A stretch of 64,000 nucleotides of DNA from the NCBI GenBank assembly GCA_963580455.1, contig OY756961.1, positions 12,133,001 to 12,197,000 on the forward strand, written 5' to 3'. Below are positions 63,398 through 64,000 of the stretch, piece by piece (the first letter of the stretch is position 1; every line of letters begins with the position of its first letter). Source of the stretch: Euonymus europaeus (taxonomy: Eukaryota > Streptophyta > Magnoliopsida > Celastrales > Celastraceae). Both the position numbers and the translations under genes were made by a program. Under the pieces are notes generated by a model. The model was not told the DNA's origin. It was given only the letters and a program-made list of their open reading frames with translations, and did no database searches.

Positions 63398-64000
63398 TTA
63401 GCACCGCACCATGTCCATGAGGACATTCAGCATGTGTTCCAGCCGCTGTTGGCCAACCTCCAACCTATGCAGGCGGGCTAAGATGTCGTGAATGTGGTCA
63501 GTCGAAGGTAGTGCAGCAGCAGAAGATTCAGACGCTTCCAGTGGTAAAGCAATTGGACGTCGCGGTGTTCATTGTCTGCGAGCACTGGAAAGCATGTGGC
63601 TAGTACTCTGACGCCAGGTAGAGTTCTCCAAAACAGTCACCGGATAATTGGAAGTTGTCTGACTGGGAGGTAGGAGAATTCCCATACTGAAAAGCAACCG
63701 CGTGATGAGCCTTGGGGAAAATAATCTCCCGACCTTGGTTTTTTGTTTCTCCACAAGGGTCTTCGCCTTAAGAATGCTCTCAAGGTAAATCCGGCCAATA
63801 TCAAACCAGGCTCCGCGATACATGTAATACAGGACGGAAAGTATGTTACCCTGGCGTTGTTGACTGTGTCCAATGGGGCAAAGGTTACTTCGGATGGCAT
63901 CATCAAGCATCCACATCGTGGACGGCAAATAAGAGCGGCGTGTAGAAGCAGCATTATTTGGATCGTGTCGCCCTTGACACATATCATCAATCATCTCTTG
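63398..64000 (-). pseudogene. degenerate retroelement ORF, 'putative plant transposon protein' type, 3' part
   Basis: An open frame enters from the right edge of the window (QE before the first Met, whose codon is 63,992-63,994), so its true start is outside. Counting from that Met, residues 22-101 hold the recognisable part: YLPSTMWMLDDAI (22-34), then NILSVLYYMYRGAWFDIGRI (50-69), and a basic KAKTLVEKQKTKVGRLFSPRLITRLLF stretch ending near 102. This pattern resembles the product called putative plant transposon protein or ORF-1/env-like protein in Athila-type and related elements; its biochemical role is unknown. After residue 141 an in-frame TGA at 63,569-63,571 interrupts it. The same frame then continues for 56 codons to TAA at 63,398-63,400, with a heptad-like HDILARLHRLEVGQQRLEH segment that could form a coiled coil, as is common at the C-terminus of such proteins. 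The TGA could derive from CGA by CpG deamination. The polypurine motif follows downstream on the same strand, in the expected order. Confidence 0.6.

Noticed and set aside
63238..63426. Minus-strand 62-codon open frame overlapping the end of the env-like/ORF-1-like frame
   Set aside because: It runs through the polypurine tract and pyrimidine-rich spacer in another frame and looks like a chance frame.
63637..63990. Second minus-strand frame of 117 codons
   Set aside because: It overlaps the recognised retroelement frame in a different phase; only the other frame shows the YYMYRGAWFDIGRI-like pattern and continuation to a heptad-like C-terminus.

Overview
This window is almost wholly a plant satellite DNA array. 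Positions 1 to about 63,007 (98%) are an uninterrupted head-to-tail tandem array of a 160-bp, AT-rich monomer (about 36% G+C in a reference copy), all in one orientation, roughly 394 copies. No cellular gene, rRNA, tRNA or CRISPR locus is visible. The size, AT-richness, homogeneity and an inverted-repeat core in each monomer are what plant centromeric or pericentromeric satellites look like, but the sequence alone cannot prove centromere identity, and I do not recognise the satellite as a named family. The many open frames of 60-135 codons inside it are by-products of the repeat and are not annotated as genes.

Layout. (1) 1-31.3 kb: satellite built largely from an ordered cassette of seven distinguishable monomer types (called here C-B-E-F-G-H-A), one of them 159 bp long. 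The cassette has been rearranged into larger units, including an 18-monomer unit of about 2.88 kb present almost three times at 21.2-28.7 kb. (2) 31.3-46.9 kb: a different mixture of monomer variants, lacking the 159-bp type, arranged in 13-, 10- and 5-monomer duplications and in a long duplicated block 35-36 monomers apart. (3) 46.9-63.0 kb: a third mixture with a 19-monomer duplication, a 5-monomer duplication and an 8-monomer duplication, in which some left-arm monomer types reappear. (4) 63,008-64,000: the satellite stops abruptly inside a monomer and is followed by the 3' part of an LTR retrotransposon on the minus strand. It contains a degenerate env-like or ORF-1-like reading frame ('putative plant transposon protein' type), a G-rich polypurine-tract motif, and a possible LTR whose terminal CA lies exactly at the satellite junction.

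How the parts relate. The array looks like the product of repeated unequal exchange or segmental amplification at many scales (1 to 36 monomers). CpG positions of the monomer recur as TpG or CpA variants, as expected of heavily methylated heterochromatin. The retroelement most likely inserted into the satellite: it breaks a monomer inside the loop of its dyad, and the predicted 5-bp target duplication and the rest of the monomer should be found beyond the right edge of the window. The organism is inferred to be a flowering plant (probably a dicot, which is weakly supported) from the retroelement type and satellite style only. Block boundaries below are from reading by eye and are good to about 20-50 bp unless a break is stated exactly.
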